A DNA stretch of 64,000 nt from Juglans regia (lineage: Eukaryota > Streptophyta > Magnoliopsida > Fagales > Juglandaceae): NCBI RefSeq assembly GCF_001411555.2, contig NC_049901.1, positions 38,844,964-38,908,963 of the forward strand, in the 5' to 3' direction. The translations under genes and the position numbers were made by a program. Below are positions 32,003-44,900 of this stretch, piece by piece. The first letter of the stretch is position 1. Every line of letters starts with the position of its first letter. Under the pieces are notes generated by a model. It was not told the origin of the DNA, did not search any database, and was given only the letters and a program-made list of their open reading frames with translations.

Positions 32003-32992
32003 TGTGCAATTTTAGTTTATTTATTTATCAAGCGGGTTTAAACTTATTTACGAAATATTTAATTTTTGACAAAATAGATTGTTTGTTGTAAATACATGGA
32101 ATGTATTTTATGGATGGCTATTGGAATTCTTTCATATTTATGTATCCTTTTAATTCATGTATTTTTATTCTCCAAATTCATGTACTCATTTAATATTATG
32201 TATCCTCTATGCCTATAAAAATGTATCTTAAGGAGCATTTGTAGTAGACTAAAAACAAGAAAGTTGAAGAGAAATAATATTTAGTTCCTGAAGAACTAAT
32301 TCTAGATATTGTGATCTTTCAATTCTCTTGCTACTTTTCTTTAGTTTTACAACAAGTTATCAGCAGCACGAGACTCTAGCCAATTATCGTGTTATTTGAC
32401 GTTGAAAGCTATCTGTAAGATTGCTCTGATCATTGTAAGTCATTCCACAATTTTATAATGTCATTTTATAATCATCATGGTATGTTCATATTTTCGAATG
32501 ATGCTATAATATATATTTTATGCAATACTATTTGAAGTAAAATATTATATTATCAATGCAATTCATTTGACTTCATAAAGTTTATAATTCTTGCATATTC
32601 TAAATCTTATAATATTTACTTATTCGATTTTTAATATATTTTATGTGCAATATTAGTTTATTTATTTACCAAGCGGGTTTAAACTTATTTACGAAAAATT
32701 CAATTTTTTATAGAATAGATTGTTTGTTGTAAATACATGGAATTTATTTGATGGATGACTATTAGAATTCTTTCATATTCATGTATCTCTTTGATTCATG
32801 TATTGTCATTCCCTAAGTTCATGTACTCATTTAATATCATGTATCCTCCATGCCTATAAAAGGATGTCTTGAGGAGCATTTGTAGTAGACTAAAAACAAG
32901 GAAGTTGAAGAGAAATAATATTTAGTTCTTGAAGAACTAATTCTAGATATTGTGGTTTTTTAATTCTTTTGCTACTTTTCTTTAGTTTTACA
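32003..32992 (+). mobile_element. TRIM-like mini LTR retrotransposon (copia type)
   Basis: Two direct repeats of equal length (349 bp: 32003-32351 and 32644-32992), each TGTGCAA...TTTACA, flank only 292 bp of non-coding DNA. Each repeat contains a TATA box in GCCTATAAAA (about 32211 and 32850). After the first repeat comes AAGTTATCAGCAGCACGAG, resembling the TTATCAGCACGAG start of many plant copia interiors. The short, gene-less interior fits a terminal-repeat retrotransposon in miniature or a deletion derivative. No target duplication or clear polypurine tract is visible. Boundaries may be off by about 10 bases. Confidence 0.72.
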
Positions 32993-33732
32993 ATATTGTT
33001 TATATTTTAACTAATAACTATTAATTATATATATACAATTTTTGGCTAACCAACTTTGAATGTTTACTCGGAGTGGTCAGGATTTTCCAAAACAGAATGT
33101 AAGTTAGAGAGAAACTGACAAAAAGGAAATTTAAAACATTGGTTGTTAGAATGGGAACTTTCCCAATAAAAGGAAAAAACAAAGAACGAAAGATAAAATA
33201 AAGTATTCCTAATGAGCACTGGTTTTGCTAATGTAGAAAACATTAGAGCATGAGTTGCTTTGCCAAAAAAAAAGTTGGTTTCTATTAATTAGGTCTTTGC
33301 TAGCTTACGTAAACCTTAACTTAATTTAGGAGTTTCATTTAGGAAAACCCTAAATTAAGGTAGGCTTCAAGATTGAAAGTTGAATAAAAAAATAATTAAA
33401 TCCATTTACTTTAGATTATTGACATGAGTTATAGAATGAGTTGAAAGTTATGTGAATCCATTTGCTTTAGGTAATTAAATCCATTTGCTTTAAATTATTG
33501 ACATGAGTTATAGAATTAATCTAAGGGTTTTAAGATTGAAAGTTGAAACTCCCAATTGTTGGAAACCTTTTTTATTGCAATGGTGACTTTTATTGCATGA
33601 AATGGTGGCTTTTATTGCAAAATTTTTTATCATTATGTGAATCCTTGGTGTTACTGTGAATTTGTGGTGTTGATTGCTAATATTAGTGGCATGTTTTCAT
33701 TTCTGATTTTTGACTGTTTTGGAGAATCAGGA
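32993..33732. other. Intergenic AT-rich DNA with a short duplication
   Basis: No gene. A segment with ATTATTGACATGAGTTATAG occurs twice (about 33415 and 33496), a local duplication of about 80 bp. The rest may be the 5' part of the hAT element that follows. Confidence 0.5.
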
Positions 33733-35820
33733 ATGTCTAGTCCAATAGATTTTAGTGATAGCTCTCCTACCCCTACCTACTCTAACACCTAACCCTACAC
33801 CTGGCACTAATCCCACGGACCCTAGTCCTAACCTTACGGAGACAGAACCTTACCCTGTCCCCAAGGCCACATAAAGCAAGAAACATGTTTCCATAGTTTG
33901 GTCTCACTTTATCAAACTAAAAGGTGGTAATACCAATAACCCCAAGTAAAGTGTAACTACTGTGGTAAACTCTATGAATATCACTATAGGAAATATGGTA
34001 CATCACAATTGAAGGTCTGCTTAGAATAACAATGCAAGAAGAGTCTAATATTAAAATCCTTACTAGAGAAGAGTCAAGCTAGAGTAGAGATTGGATTAAA
34101 AAAAATGTCGGATGGGAGTAGTGGGGGTTCAACGTTAGATGGGTATACTAAGTATGATCCCGATGATTGTAGAAGAAAGTTAGCTTGTATGGCTATCATA
34201 GACGAGTTACCTTTTTAGTTTATAGAGATGAGAGAGTTCCAAGAATATTCTAATTGCTTGGAACCTAGATTTAATATTCCTTCTCGCCACATAATGGCAA
34301 TAGATGTTAAAAAACATTACAAGAAAGAGAAAGATTTGTTGAATGGTCAATTGGCTGGTCAAGTAGTTTGTCTCACTACCGATACTTGGACATCCATCAA
34401 AAATTATAAATTTCATGTATTTGACTGTGCATTTCATTGATTATGATTAGACACTAAACAAAAAAATTGTGAAGTTTTGTCAAATTTCCTATCACAAGGA
34501 TGAGACGATTATGAAGGCCTTGGAGGCCGCAATAAAGGAGTGAGGGTTGGTACAGGTTTTGATAGTTACAATTGATAAATTCTTGTCTAATGATATCACC
34601 TAGAGATATCTTAAGAACTATCTTAGAAAGGCAAATAAGACAATCTTGGGTGATGACTGTTTGCATGTTAGATGTACTGCACATATTTTAAATTTAATTG
34701 TGATTGATGGGTTTAAAGATGTTGATGACTCGGTTGCACGAGTCACTGTGAGATTTGTGAGATCTTTTCCTACTAGATTGGAGAAATTCAAGGTTGCTGC
34801 GAGGAATGCGGGCATAACATCTAAGAATGGCATTTGTCCTGATATTCTTACAAGATGAAACCCAACCTTTTTTATGTTGGAGGCGGCCTAAGAATATAAG
34901 GCGGCTTTTGAATTATTGGGTGATAAAGACATTTAATATGTCAAATATTTTGATGAGCACAGAGGATTAAGAAAGCCTATTAATGATAATTAGGAGGTTG
35001 TTACTACTTTTGTAGATTTTTTTAGGTTTTTCTACGAGGAGACATTGAGGCTATCTGGTTCTTTGTACCCTACATCCAATAATTTTTGTCAACAAATATG
35101 TAAAATGAAAGAAGAATTTGATGAAATGTGTAGAGGTGATCATATTAGAATGCGAGATATGACATTGATGATGAGGGTTGAATATGACAAGTATTTGGGA
35201 GATTTGAGTAGGCTAAATATTTTGTTATATGTAGCTATTGCTCTTGACCCCCAGGTCAAGATTTATGGCAAGATATATAGTTTGAGACTTGCACATGGGA
35301 ATGCATGGGCTGAGCTTATTAGGACAATGGTTAGAGAAACTATTGGTAAATTGTTGTATGAGTTTATCGTGATCAGGGGTGGTAATGCACATACACCTAC
35401 ACCTACCCCACCACCTCCTCCAGAAGCTGAGGTGAAGAAAAAGCGTAGGTTGGCGTGGAGTGAGAGCCTCTCACAGAACCTCTATTAATCAGTCAATCTA
35501 CGGAGATGAAGTCGGAGATAGACAGATATTTGACAGGGGATCTTCTCCTATATACATGATAATTTGATATATAAGCATGGTGGAAAACCAATGCCGTAAA
35601 ATATCCCGTCCTTGGAGAGATAGCCCGTAGTATTTTGGTCATCCTTCTTAGTACCATTGCCTCAGAGTCGACATTTAGTACCAGAAGGAGCATATTTGCT
35701 CCATTCCAGAGTTCATTGTCTACTACCATTGGGATGAAAATTCATGTTCTGGATGTTCTTGACTTTAAAGAGACCGACGAGGAGGAGGGTGGTGATCAGT
35801 TTGGATCTGGTAATTGTTGA
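33733..35820 (+). pseudogene. hAT transposase, BED-finger type
   Basis: Begins MSSPIDFSDSSPTPTYSNT. A BED-finger remnant CNYCGKLYEYHYRKYGTSQL lies near 33957-34015. The catalytic fold follows in pieces: CLTTDTWTSIKNYKFHVFD (34370-34425), HVRCTAHILNLIVIDGFKDV (34661-34725), RLNILLYVAIALDPQVKIY (35211-35265). The dimerisation block VILLSTIASESTFSTRRSIF is at 35638-35697, and the frame stops at 35820. Stops and frame changes occur near 33790, 34217, 34858 and elsewhere. It is distinct in sequence and orientation from the hAT at 18568. Confidence 0.88.
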
Positions 35821-36700
35821 TTTCATTTTTTTTATTTTGATTTATTTATATTCATTTCATCGGTATTAATTTTAAAAAATTTAATTATTATAGCAATACA
35901 TGAGACGACGTCTACCTCCGTTGCAGTATGATTTCTTGGTATTGGACCTACCATTGTCATTTACCATAATTTTGTACAATTTGTATTGTCCCCTAATTAT
36001 TTTTTGTATTTATATAATTTTTTGTATCTAATTTTTTTTTTTTTTTGTATTTTTTTAGATTTTATAATCTTACTGTCATATGTGTAACTAAAGCCTTAAT
36101 TCTAATCTCAAGCCCAAGGACCAAAATTCAAATGATCTATTCTCATCTTGATCCTCATCTCATCTTGTTTAGTCAAATTTTAGTTTTTAATATTTTTCAT
36201 TTCTAATATATGTTTGTAATTTTAATTTGTGTTTCTTGTTTATAATTCTAATTGATTTTCCTTATAAATTGTTAATGTTTCAGATTTTATGATCTCGCAG
36301 CAGGCAGCACTAATTATGTGTCTTTCCACCCTTGGTCACTCATCCCGAATGTCAAACAGCTCACTTAGTTCAATTGTATTCGTTGATTTAGTTATTTGTA
36401 ATATTGATACAATGTTTTATGTTTGTAATTTTTATTTTTTTTTTTAATTTTTAGGCCCAAAATATCCCAGAACTTGGTTTTGGGCCAATTTTAGCGATTT
36501 CTAAAACATGTTCTGGTCCAAAGGCCCATTGGGGGGAGGGGGGACATATGGATAAGGTGTCCGCTCCCGCAACCCGATACCATAGCCAGCCTCCGATGTG
36601 CGGGGGCAAGTTCCGGGATGCAAAACTCCACCCCCGCCCATGTGGGGACAGGGGGCGAGGATGAGGCTACCTGCCCCGTAGGATGCGGGTAGCACCCCTA
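33733..36700 (+). mobile_element. Second hAT element, transposase pseudogene and GC-rich 3' end
   Basis: Transposase remnant on the + strand (33733-35820) followed by non-coding DNA to a terminal CACCCCTA at 36693-36700, which is TAGGGGTG read inward, a hAT-type end. The last 180 bp (about 36520-36700) are strikingly GC-rich compared with their surroundings. The left end with a matching TAGGGGTG was not found, so the element may be 5'-truncated. Confidence 0.7.
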
Positions 36701-36715
36701 TCTCAATCTATTTAT

Positions 36716-37247
36716 ATTCAAACACATATCAATGGGACCTACAAAATATTACTATTCACATATCAACTCAATCATCTAACCTCAGTATCCAAACGCAAGT
36801 AAGTGAGCAGGTATTCTAGGCCTACTCCCGAGATCGCCATAAGCCCCCATCAAACTTTGTACGCACAAAGACTGAGCAATACACTGCACATCGAAGAGAT
36901 GTATGCTAAATATGAAGAGAGAGAGAGAGGAAAGTGGTACAACTATGTTTGGTTGTTGGAGTGAGTTCAACTCATCCTAAACTAATTATTGATGGGACAA
37001 CACTAATTTTTCAAATTCTCATAAAAAAATTTAAACTAATTACCTAGTTCATACATTCAAACACATCTTGATGAGACCTACAAAATATTAGCATTCACGT
37101 ATCAACTCAAATCATCTAACCATAGTATCCAAATGCAAGTAAGTGAGCAGGTATTCTAGTCCTAGTCTCGGTATCGCCATAAGCCCCCATCAGACTTTGT
37201 ACCCATAGAGACTGAGCAGTACACTGCACATCAAAGAAATGCATGCT

Positions 37248-37291
<44 letters not shown>

Positions 37292-37655
37292 GTGGTACAA
37301 CTATGTTTGGTTGTTGGAGTGAGTTCAACTCATTCTAAACAAATTATTGATGGACCCTACTAATTTTTCAAATTCTCATAAAAAAAGTTAAACTCATTAC
37401 CTACTTCATACATTCAAACACATATCTCAACCTATTTACATTCAAACACATCTCAATAGATAAATATTATTATTCACGTATCAACTTAGATCATCTAACC
37501 TTAATATCCAAATGCAAGTAAATGAGCAGGTATTCTAGGCCTAGTCCCTGTACCGCCATAAGCCCCCATCAGACTTTGTACCCATAGAGACCGAGCAGTA
37601 CACTACACATCGAAGAGATGCATGCTAAATATGGAGAGAGAGAGAGAGAGAGTTT
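36716..37655. repeat. Three-copy tandem repeat (about 340-357 bp) with GA tracts
   Basis: Copies start at ATTCAAACACAT near 36716, 37055 and 37412 (or 37439). They share blocks GTAAGTGAGCAGGTATTCTA, CGCCATAAGCCCCCATCA and AAGTGGTACAACTATGTTTG. The third copy ends after its GA tract. Each copy contains a GA microsatellite at the same place, longest in copy 2 (about 37252-37288). No coding function is supported. Confidence 0.88.
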
Positions 37656-37769
37656 TAGTTTGGAAAATATAGTTGTCAAATTAATTAAAAAACTTTATTC
37701 AGATAAACTAAATATTTATGTATAGATTGTAAACTAAAGAAAACACGAGCTTTTCGTTGGGAATTCTTA

Positions 37770-38101
37770 GGTTGCGTTTGGATGTTAAGCTGAGCTCAGT
37801 TAAGTTGAGTTCTTTATGAATAATAGTGAGTTGAATAGTGAAGGGAGTTATGTGGGATCCATCTAAACTGAGTTTAAAGTGTATTTAGATGTTAAGATGA
37901 GTTTAATACTTTTATGAGAAATTGAAAAAAGTTTTGAGTCTCACGTATAAAGATGTTTTAAGTTAAAAAAGGTTGTGGATACCACGTGTAAGAAGGTTTT
38001 GAGTTGGGATGAGTTTAGTAATTTGCAAGTTGGGTATTTAGATGTTAGATTCAGTTTAAAATTAGACTGAACTCAACTATTTTGGGGAACCAGACACAAC
38101 T
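37770..38101. mobile_element. Tourist-type MITE
   Basis: 332 bp between TTA repeats (37767-37769 and 38102-38104). Ends are GGTTGCGTTTGGATG and, inverted, AGTTGTGTCTGGTTC. Internal GAGTTCAGTT/AACTGAACTC motifs add to the inverted symmetry. Non-coding. Confidence 0.75.
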
Positions 38102-38104
38102 TTA

Positions 38105-38825
38105 GAATGTGGAATAAAAACATAAAAACACATGCCGGAAATGTTAGTCACTTTGTACTAAACTTTTTTTCTACACTAATTCTTAAAAGTTCGAAGAAAT
38201 ACTTGAGAGAACGGATAGGAATATCAAACACCATTCACTTGAAATTGTGTTATCCTCTTCACCTGTTAAGTAATGCCTACGTTAGAGTTAAAAATTGCTT
38301 GAAACTAATGAGAGCCAATATGAAAACCCTTCTTCCCCTTAACCTCCAAGACTCATTGCATTTCTCTTTAAAACAAATTGAGACAGAAAAAGATCATTTC
38401 AGAGTGATGATAAAACAAGTGGGTTCTAATTAAAGAGTATTGACACAATCCTGAGTTTCTGTCTTAAAGATTAGTTCTAAGTTTGTACCGGATTGTACCG
38501 GAACGTAGAAGTAGCCTGAGGGGCTATGGCCCATTTGGATACAGAGCTTAGATAAAACTATATCACATCATCTCATCTCATCTCACTATCCAAACAGTTA
38601 CTTTCATAGAATAGGATAAAAAAGGGTCTATCAAGTCGGAAAGAGAGAAGGAAAGCTTCAACAAACACAATTAAAAACCTTTATAATTTCTGAATATTTG
38701 AAAAATTACAAGCCAGCTGAACGTGACTAATTTATTTGCCCACAAAAATAACAAAAGGGTCATAACTTATTTGTCTTCTCCATAATCGTATGCTTTTAGG
38801 ATCGGTGTGAATTTGAAGTTACTGC
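38105..38825. other. Downstream region of the AIM1-like gene
   Basis: Probably includes the 3' UTR on the - strand. It also contains a short MITE-like fragment near 38528-38600 (CCATTTGGATA... TCATCTCATCTCATCTCA... TATCCAAACAG). A 108-codon + strand frame at 38107-38433 has no recognisable domain and is not called as a gene. Confidence 0.45.
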
Positions 38826-38936
38826 TCACAGGCGGGACTTTGATGATGGAGATGATGTTGCAGGTGCACTCTGCAGGAGAAAGTCAAATAATGTCATTTA
38901 CTTTTTCTTCTGTTTGGAAGAAAAGGGTTCGCTCCC

Positions 38937-38970
<34 letters not shown>

Positions 38971-41900
38971 GAGAGTGCTTCTTTGCTATTTTCCAGTATA
39001 CCACATGGGAGTTTGCCTATGCAGGAGAACAATAACAGTGTATATTCAAGGTTTCAATTAAACCATTCCAAATGGCAAGGAACCAAACTAATTTACTAAA
39101 CCATTTGAGGCAAACTTTAAATATTACTATAAAACAAACAAGAAGTTGATTCTGACAACCAGAAGGTAGCGAAATTATTACCAGTATCATCGCGAATTAA
39201 CCTCTCCCTATTGTTGGCATGGAAAACAACTAAACTAGTGAAAAGGTAACGGTATATTGCAATGAAACAAACAAGAAGCTGAACCACACCGCATCAAAAT
39301 TAATGCTGGGGCCAATTAACCTCTTCCTATCAGGTGGAAATCTGTAGGTTTTTTTTAAGTGATGCATGCAAAGGAGCACATGAGAGGAAAAGAAGCAGGA
39401 GAAGAAGGAGAAACCGGGTTCTTTTTTTTTTTTTTTTTCCTTACCAACGGGATGCCTCTTCTTGCCCTTTCTTCCAAAAACCTTGATGGTTTAAAAAAGC
39501 TGCCATATAGTTCTGACCATTTCTTGAGACTGGTATAAACATGGTTATGCCCAACTGTATCTGCCCAAAAAACAATGCCACCACTGCAACAAAGAAATGA
39601 TAGCTGTGAGGGATTATGAAATAATTACTGGATAAAGGAAATGTAAGTTTGTAAGATGAAAAATATACTCGTAACCCTAAGAATAATATCCAGTGTGGTA
39701 GGCATTCAAGCCAATAATTTTTTTATGATTAAACTCACGGGCATCTTAATATCTGCCATGTGTTATGAGCATTGGGACTCTTTTAATATATCAAATTTAT
39801 GATTCAATAAAATATGCCTAACATTGGTAGATATGCACAGATGTTGTGCCTAAGTCTACAAACCTGGAGAGTATTTTATTCTCTTGAAAGTCGAATACAC
39901 GGTACAGCAGTACAATGAGCGGCCGTACAAGAATACAATATGTATATGTATAGTGTGTGTGGCAAAACCCTAATTTGAGTTATTAGCGAGTAAACTCTAA
40001 TTAAGGGTCTGGTCGGACTGGTTTAGGAGCTTAAACCGGGTCAAAAAATTTTCCATTGAAAATCCACTCAAAACCACAACAAATTGGTCATCAAATCAAG
40101 CCGACACAAAGCAGAACCAGGATCCACACAGAAACCCAACATCAATAGCCCATTTGGACAAGAATTTTGTGAAAACCTGTAAATCAACTCCTCCTTTCTA
40201 ACATCGCAATTCTATTGTTCCCAGAGTAACCATCCATTGAATATCACGGCCTTTCTAATTTTTTCAATCCAGAAGACTGCATTTAACAACAGATTTCTCA
40301 CGGGGGCAAGATATATGCAACTTATTGGCACAACAGTTGAAGAATTCTTAATTATTTTCATTCAAAAAGGGGGAAAGGCACAAATAACTCAATTATGCAT
40401 TACGTGTGCCTCACACCCTCACAGGTTGGCAAGAGGTGAATTCTACATGAGAAGACTGGTATGCATACAAATATGGCTGAGCATACACACTGATAAATCC
40501 AATTAGAAAGGAAATGGTAATGAAGTCACTCACCGATAAGATGGAAAACTCATTCCAAGAACAGATGCAACATCAAGGTCTGATGCTTGAACAACTACTC
40601 CTTCATCTAAAACACGACATGCCTCATTCACCACCGGAAAGAGAATCATTTCCACTATTTCTTTGTCGGTAACAGATATAGGCTGCCAGCATTAAGATAA
40701 TCCAGCAAACACATTAGGCGACTTTGTCTCATATGGAATGAAAAGATGAACTCCTCAGAAATGGGACCAGTAACAACTTTGAAGCAGTACTACGCAATTG
40801 CATGTAAATGGAATATATGTATTGATGTGGAGCAAGATTACCTTTCCACCAGGCATAATGTTAGTTAGTCGTCTAGACTCCTCAATAACTGGAAGCACAG
40901 AGGAGTCAGGCTTTGGCTTGCTTCCCTTTTCATAAATGTAGTACCCTTTTCCATTGTTTTTACCTGAAAAAATGGAATGGATAGGCAGCCAAAGTACAAA
41001 CATAAAAGGCATTAGCAACTTCAAAATCATAAGCAATATTCATATGGGTGGTTCTATAAGTCTTATTACCATTTCTTCCACTTTTGACCAAAAGTTCAAC
41101 CAACGGTGACGTAACTGTGCGATCGGGGAATGCATTAGCAAATTCTTTCGCAACTGCAAGGGCCACTCCATATCCGGCTAAGTCTTGAAGCCTGCAAGTC
41201 ATGAGCAAAAGGTACTTGACATCACAATTCAAAATCATTTTTTAGGTTAATGTTTGAGGCTTTCGATGATAAGTTCAAACAGGAAGCTCAAGCTGCTTGA
41301 CACCCTATTGGTGCCCCAGGAAGAGCTTTGCAGTGGCAAAAACTTGATCATCACTTGCACATATGCAAAATAATATTTTTTTGATAATGCAATTTTATTA
41401 AGAGTGCATAGGTGTGCAGCCCAAGCATGTATACAAGAGAAAAACTCAATTAGGAAGATTGAAAACAAAAGGACATAAAATTGAGGGATAATGTTAAGCG
41501 AGAATATAAATGCAAAGGATAATGTTAAGGGAAGAAGATTACTGGAAAGGACCCATGGGAAGGCCAAAACTACTGATCACTCTGTCAATTCTGAACACAT
41601 CCACACCTAAATTTACCAGAACATGTGCGCCTTGTGTATAAGGGAAAAATGTCCGATTGACTGCAAAGCCAGTGCAGTTACCAACTACTACAGGGACTTT
41701 TTTTATTGTTTTCCCAACTGTCATGAGATCAAGAATAACTTGAGCAGATGTCTTCTCCGTCCTTACAATCTCCAGAAGAGGCATCACATGGGCAGGACTG
41801 TTCATCAAAAGATAAACATTTTTTGATAAGTATGATTCAAAAGAGAAAAATTAACCAAAGGAAATATGAAAGGCATCACAATTGAATAAATGCTTGAACT

Positions 41901-44900
41901 AAGGAAGAGGACTACTGTAGTAAGATAGCAAAGTAATTGGACTACCTTGATGTGTTGCCACAAAACACTACTGATGTAATAAAGCATGAAAGTTAGACAC
42001 ATAAACCACAAAAGATATGCATAAAGCAATTCAAATATATTAGTATGTTGGATTATGCTGCCATGGCGAGTTCAAAACAAGGGCATTGCCCTGTAATCAC
42101 ATTATTAGTTTAATTTTCAAAATCAAAAGAGAAGAACCATAATTTTTTATGTCAATAAAAAATATGGTTATTCTTTTTTGAGAAAAGAATTATACTGAGA
42201 AAAGAATCTATTAAGTTCAAGATGTTCTGCGCAAATTATACCCCATCTTATGCCATAGCATGTTGAGATTTGGGTTCCCTTTGAAAACCCACAGGTTGTG
42301 TTTGGATAAACAAGTTGAATTTGGATTTGAATTTTTAAATCAAGAGATTTAAACTGTGTTGATTCCAAACTCTTGATTTTGAAAATTTTTGTTTGGATTA
42401 ATTTTAGAAATGAAGGGATTTTGAAATTCATTGTAACCTATTTGTTAGAATGATTTCAAATTCCTTTTCAATAAAAATATAATTTGAAATCCAAGATTTT
42501 GAGGGATTAAGATCCTGCTTGGATTTGATTCAAATCCAAATCCCATCCTTATTTTATGTTCCAAAAACGATATTCGGATTTTAAAGGACCAAATTCAAAT
42601 CCTCCCTTCAATAAGGTATTTACACCATTTCCTGAGTGAAGAAATCACAGAACCTGTGGGGCGAAGAGTCCTGACTTACCGAGGAAAAAAAGAGCCATCA
42701 ATGTATTATTTCCAACCAAACAAAACTTCAGGAGAAAAGTTTTCAGAAACTAATAAGTATCCTCGTTTTTGTTTCATGAGAAAGACCTTTCTGTCATCCA
42801 GAGAGGTGATTGTGCCTCAGATCATATCTATTTGATGTAAGAATCTCATAGTTCAGTAATTGAGTAGTTCTTCTGTTGGCTGAGTGCAACTAAGGGCCCC
42901 TAAGTGAGTGCGGTACTTACAGCTATTATTGAACATGTACTCAGACAACTAATGAGAAGGTGTAAAAGAATTTTTTTTTTTTTAAAGTAGAAGGTGTACA
43001 AGAAATATATTAACCTTTAATTTACAGAGCATATGATAGCAAGCATGTATTTGTGAAGAGAATAAAATAACCTGAAGAAATGTGCCCCCACAATCCGATC
43101 TTGAGAGCTGGTCTTTTCCCCTACCAAATTGAGGTCAATAGTAGATGTGTTTGTAGCCAAAATGCAGTGGGCAGGGCATGCTTTCTCAATTTCACTAAAT
43201 ATTTTTTGTTTTAAAGGAAGACTTTCAATGACAGCCTACAAAAGAGGACAAACCAAATCATGTTAAACAGGAGCACTAACAAAATATCAAGGTTGTCCAT
43301 TCATAAGATCTTTCAATATCAGAAAAACACGTTAATGAGTAGATGAAGAGAACATCTTGAGCAAACATAATCAGGATAATGCTTCTGCCAGCTGTAGATT
43401 AAGTTTACCAAATCAGTTTTACAAACCGAAAACAGTGCTGCTAGGATGTTTTAAGTTTAACGTTCAGGTTTTCACTATCAGCCCACCTCAATGACCATAT
43501 CCACTTCTTTGAAGTCTGCATAGTCCAACACACCTTTGACCATTGATAGGGTTTTTTCTGCCTTATCCTGTGTCAGCTTTCCTTTTGTTACTAAGCCTCG
43601 AACATTTGCTGTCACACAAAATTCAGTGCCGTAAATTTCTATTACAGGGAAATATTACAATAGTAGCATACCAGAAAAGATTCCTACAGCTAAGATTGCT
43701 GAAACAATGTCCTTACCAAATAAAGGCAAACTAAATGGGAAATAACATTGAATCTCAATAACCCCATGAATAAAGTAATCACCTTCTATTGTTCTTATTC
43801 CCTTCAGAAGATATTCAGAGTTGACTTCCTTGAGAACAACATATATGTTATTCAAAATAAGAGCTGTAGCTATCCCAGAACCCATTAGACCTCCCCCGAT
43901 AACAGCAACTTTCTTTACATGCCTCGGTTTGAGCCCAAGATCAGTAACATTAGGCACCTATAAAAAATGAAAAAGAGGAAATGTTAAAAAAAAAAGAATT
44001 CAGTTTAAAGAATACAAATCAGGACAACTTGATCAAAATCATTCCAAGAATGTTTTTACTTGGTACATTAGGCTTGGATTAATTGTATGTCTTCAAAAGT
44101 TCAATGAATTTACAAGGTTCTTTACGACTGTTCAATTTTGCCCAAAAACCAAGACATTTACGATGATGGCTTTTTGTTATATGTTTATTTCTTAAAATTT
44201 GGACATACCACAACTTGAATTTCCATTCATCCGTGAAAGGACACTGATCATACGATTTTACGGCTTCACATTGCTGATTATTACCAACTCGAAAATCCAA
44301 AATTCAGCATTTCCATTATTAGAAAGGCAATTTTTTTGCAGAAGGTAGCAAAAGATAACAATCATGCTTGTTGAACCAAGAAGGGAAAGGGATCTGAGTT
44401 CCTTCTTACAGGTAAAATAAAACTTTATTGAATCAAAATAAATTTTGGAACTCTTACTTGTTAAACCAAGAACAAAAAGGCAATTTGAGTTCAAACTTTT
44501 GGAACAGAAATAGAAGAGTCCTCAAATGAAGTACATTCTAGGAGCAGCATAAGCAAATTAACAATTCACCCATTGAAAGGAACATCATCTCTTTTTTTAT
44601 AAGTAGAACTTTATCAATATCAATAGGTGCAGCCAAGTACACTGGATGTATATATAACTTGAATAGGCATAAAATACTTTCCTTTCATTCAACATCAAAA
44701 TTTGAATAAAAGACAGGGTTTGCAAAATTTTAGTCCAATCATATTCTGACTAAGTACCGAAAAACATACCTAGGAAAGAATCCAGACAGATGCAGACAAA
44801 CTACAAAATATATGGCATGTTTGGAAATCATTTTCATCTCATCTTATTTCCTTCCCAATCATAACTCAAACACTCCTTACAAAAAAAAATATTACTCAAA

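Noticed and set aside
36716..37655. Regular repeats that might suggest an array-type locus such as CRISPR or a satellite
   Set aside because: Only three long units without spacers, in a plant genome. This is a local tandem duplication.
38107..38433. 108-codon + strand frame downstream of the AIM1-like gene
   Set aside because: No recognisable domain, adjacent to a MITE, and ordinary composition for AT-rich intergenic DNA.
40237..40506. 89-codon + strand frame
   Set aside because: It lies in intron 16 of the AIM1-like gene, antisense, with no domain.
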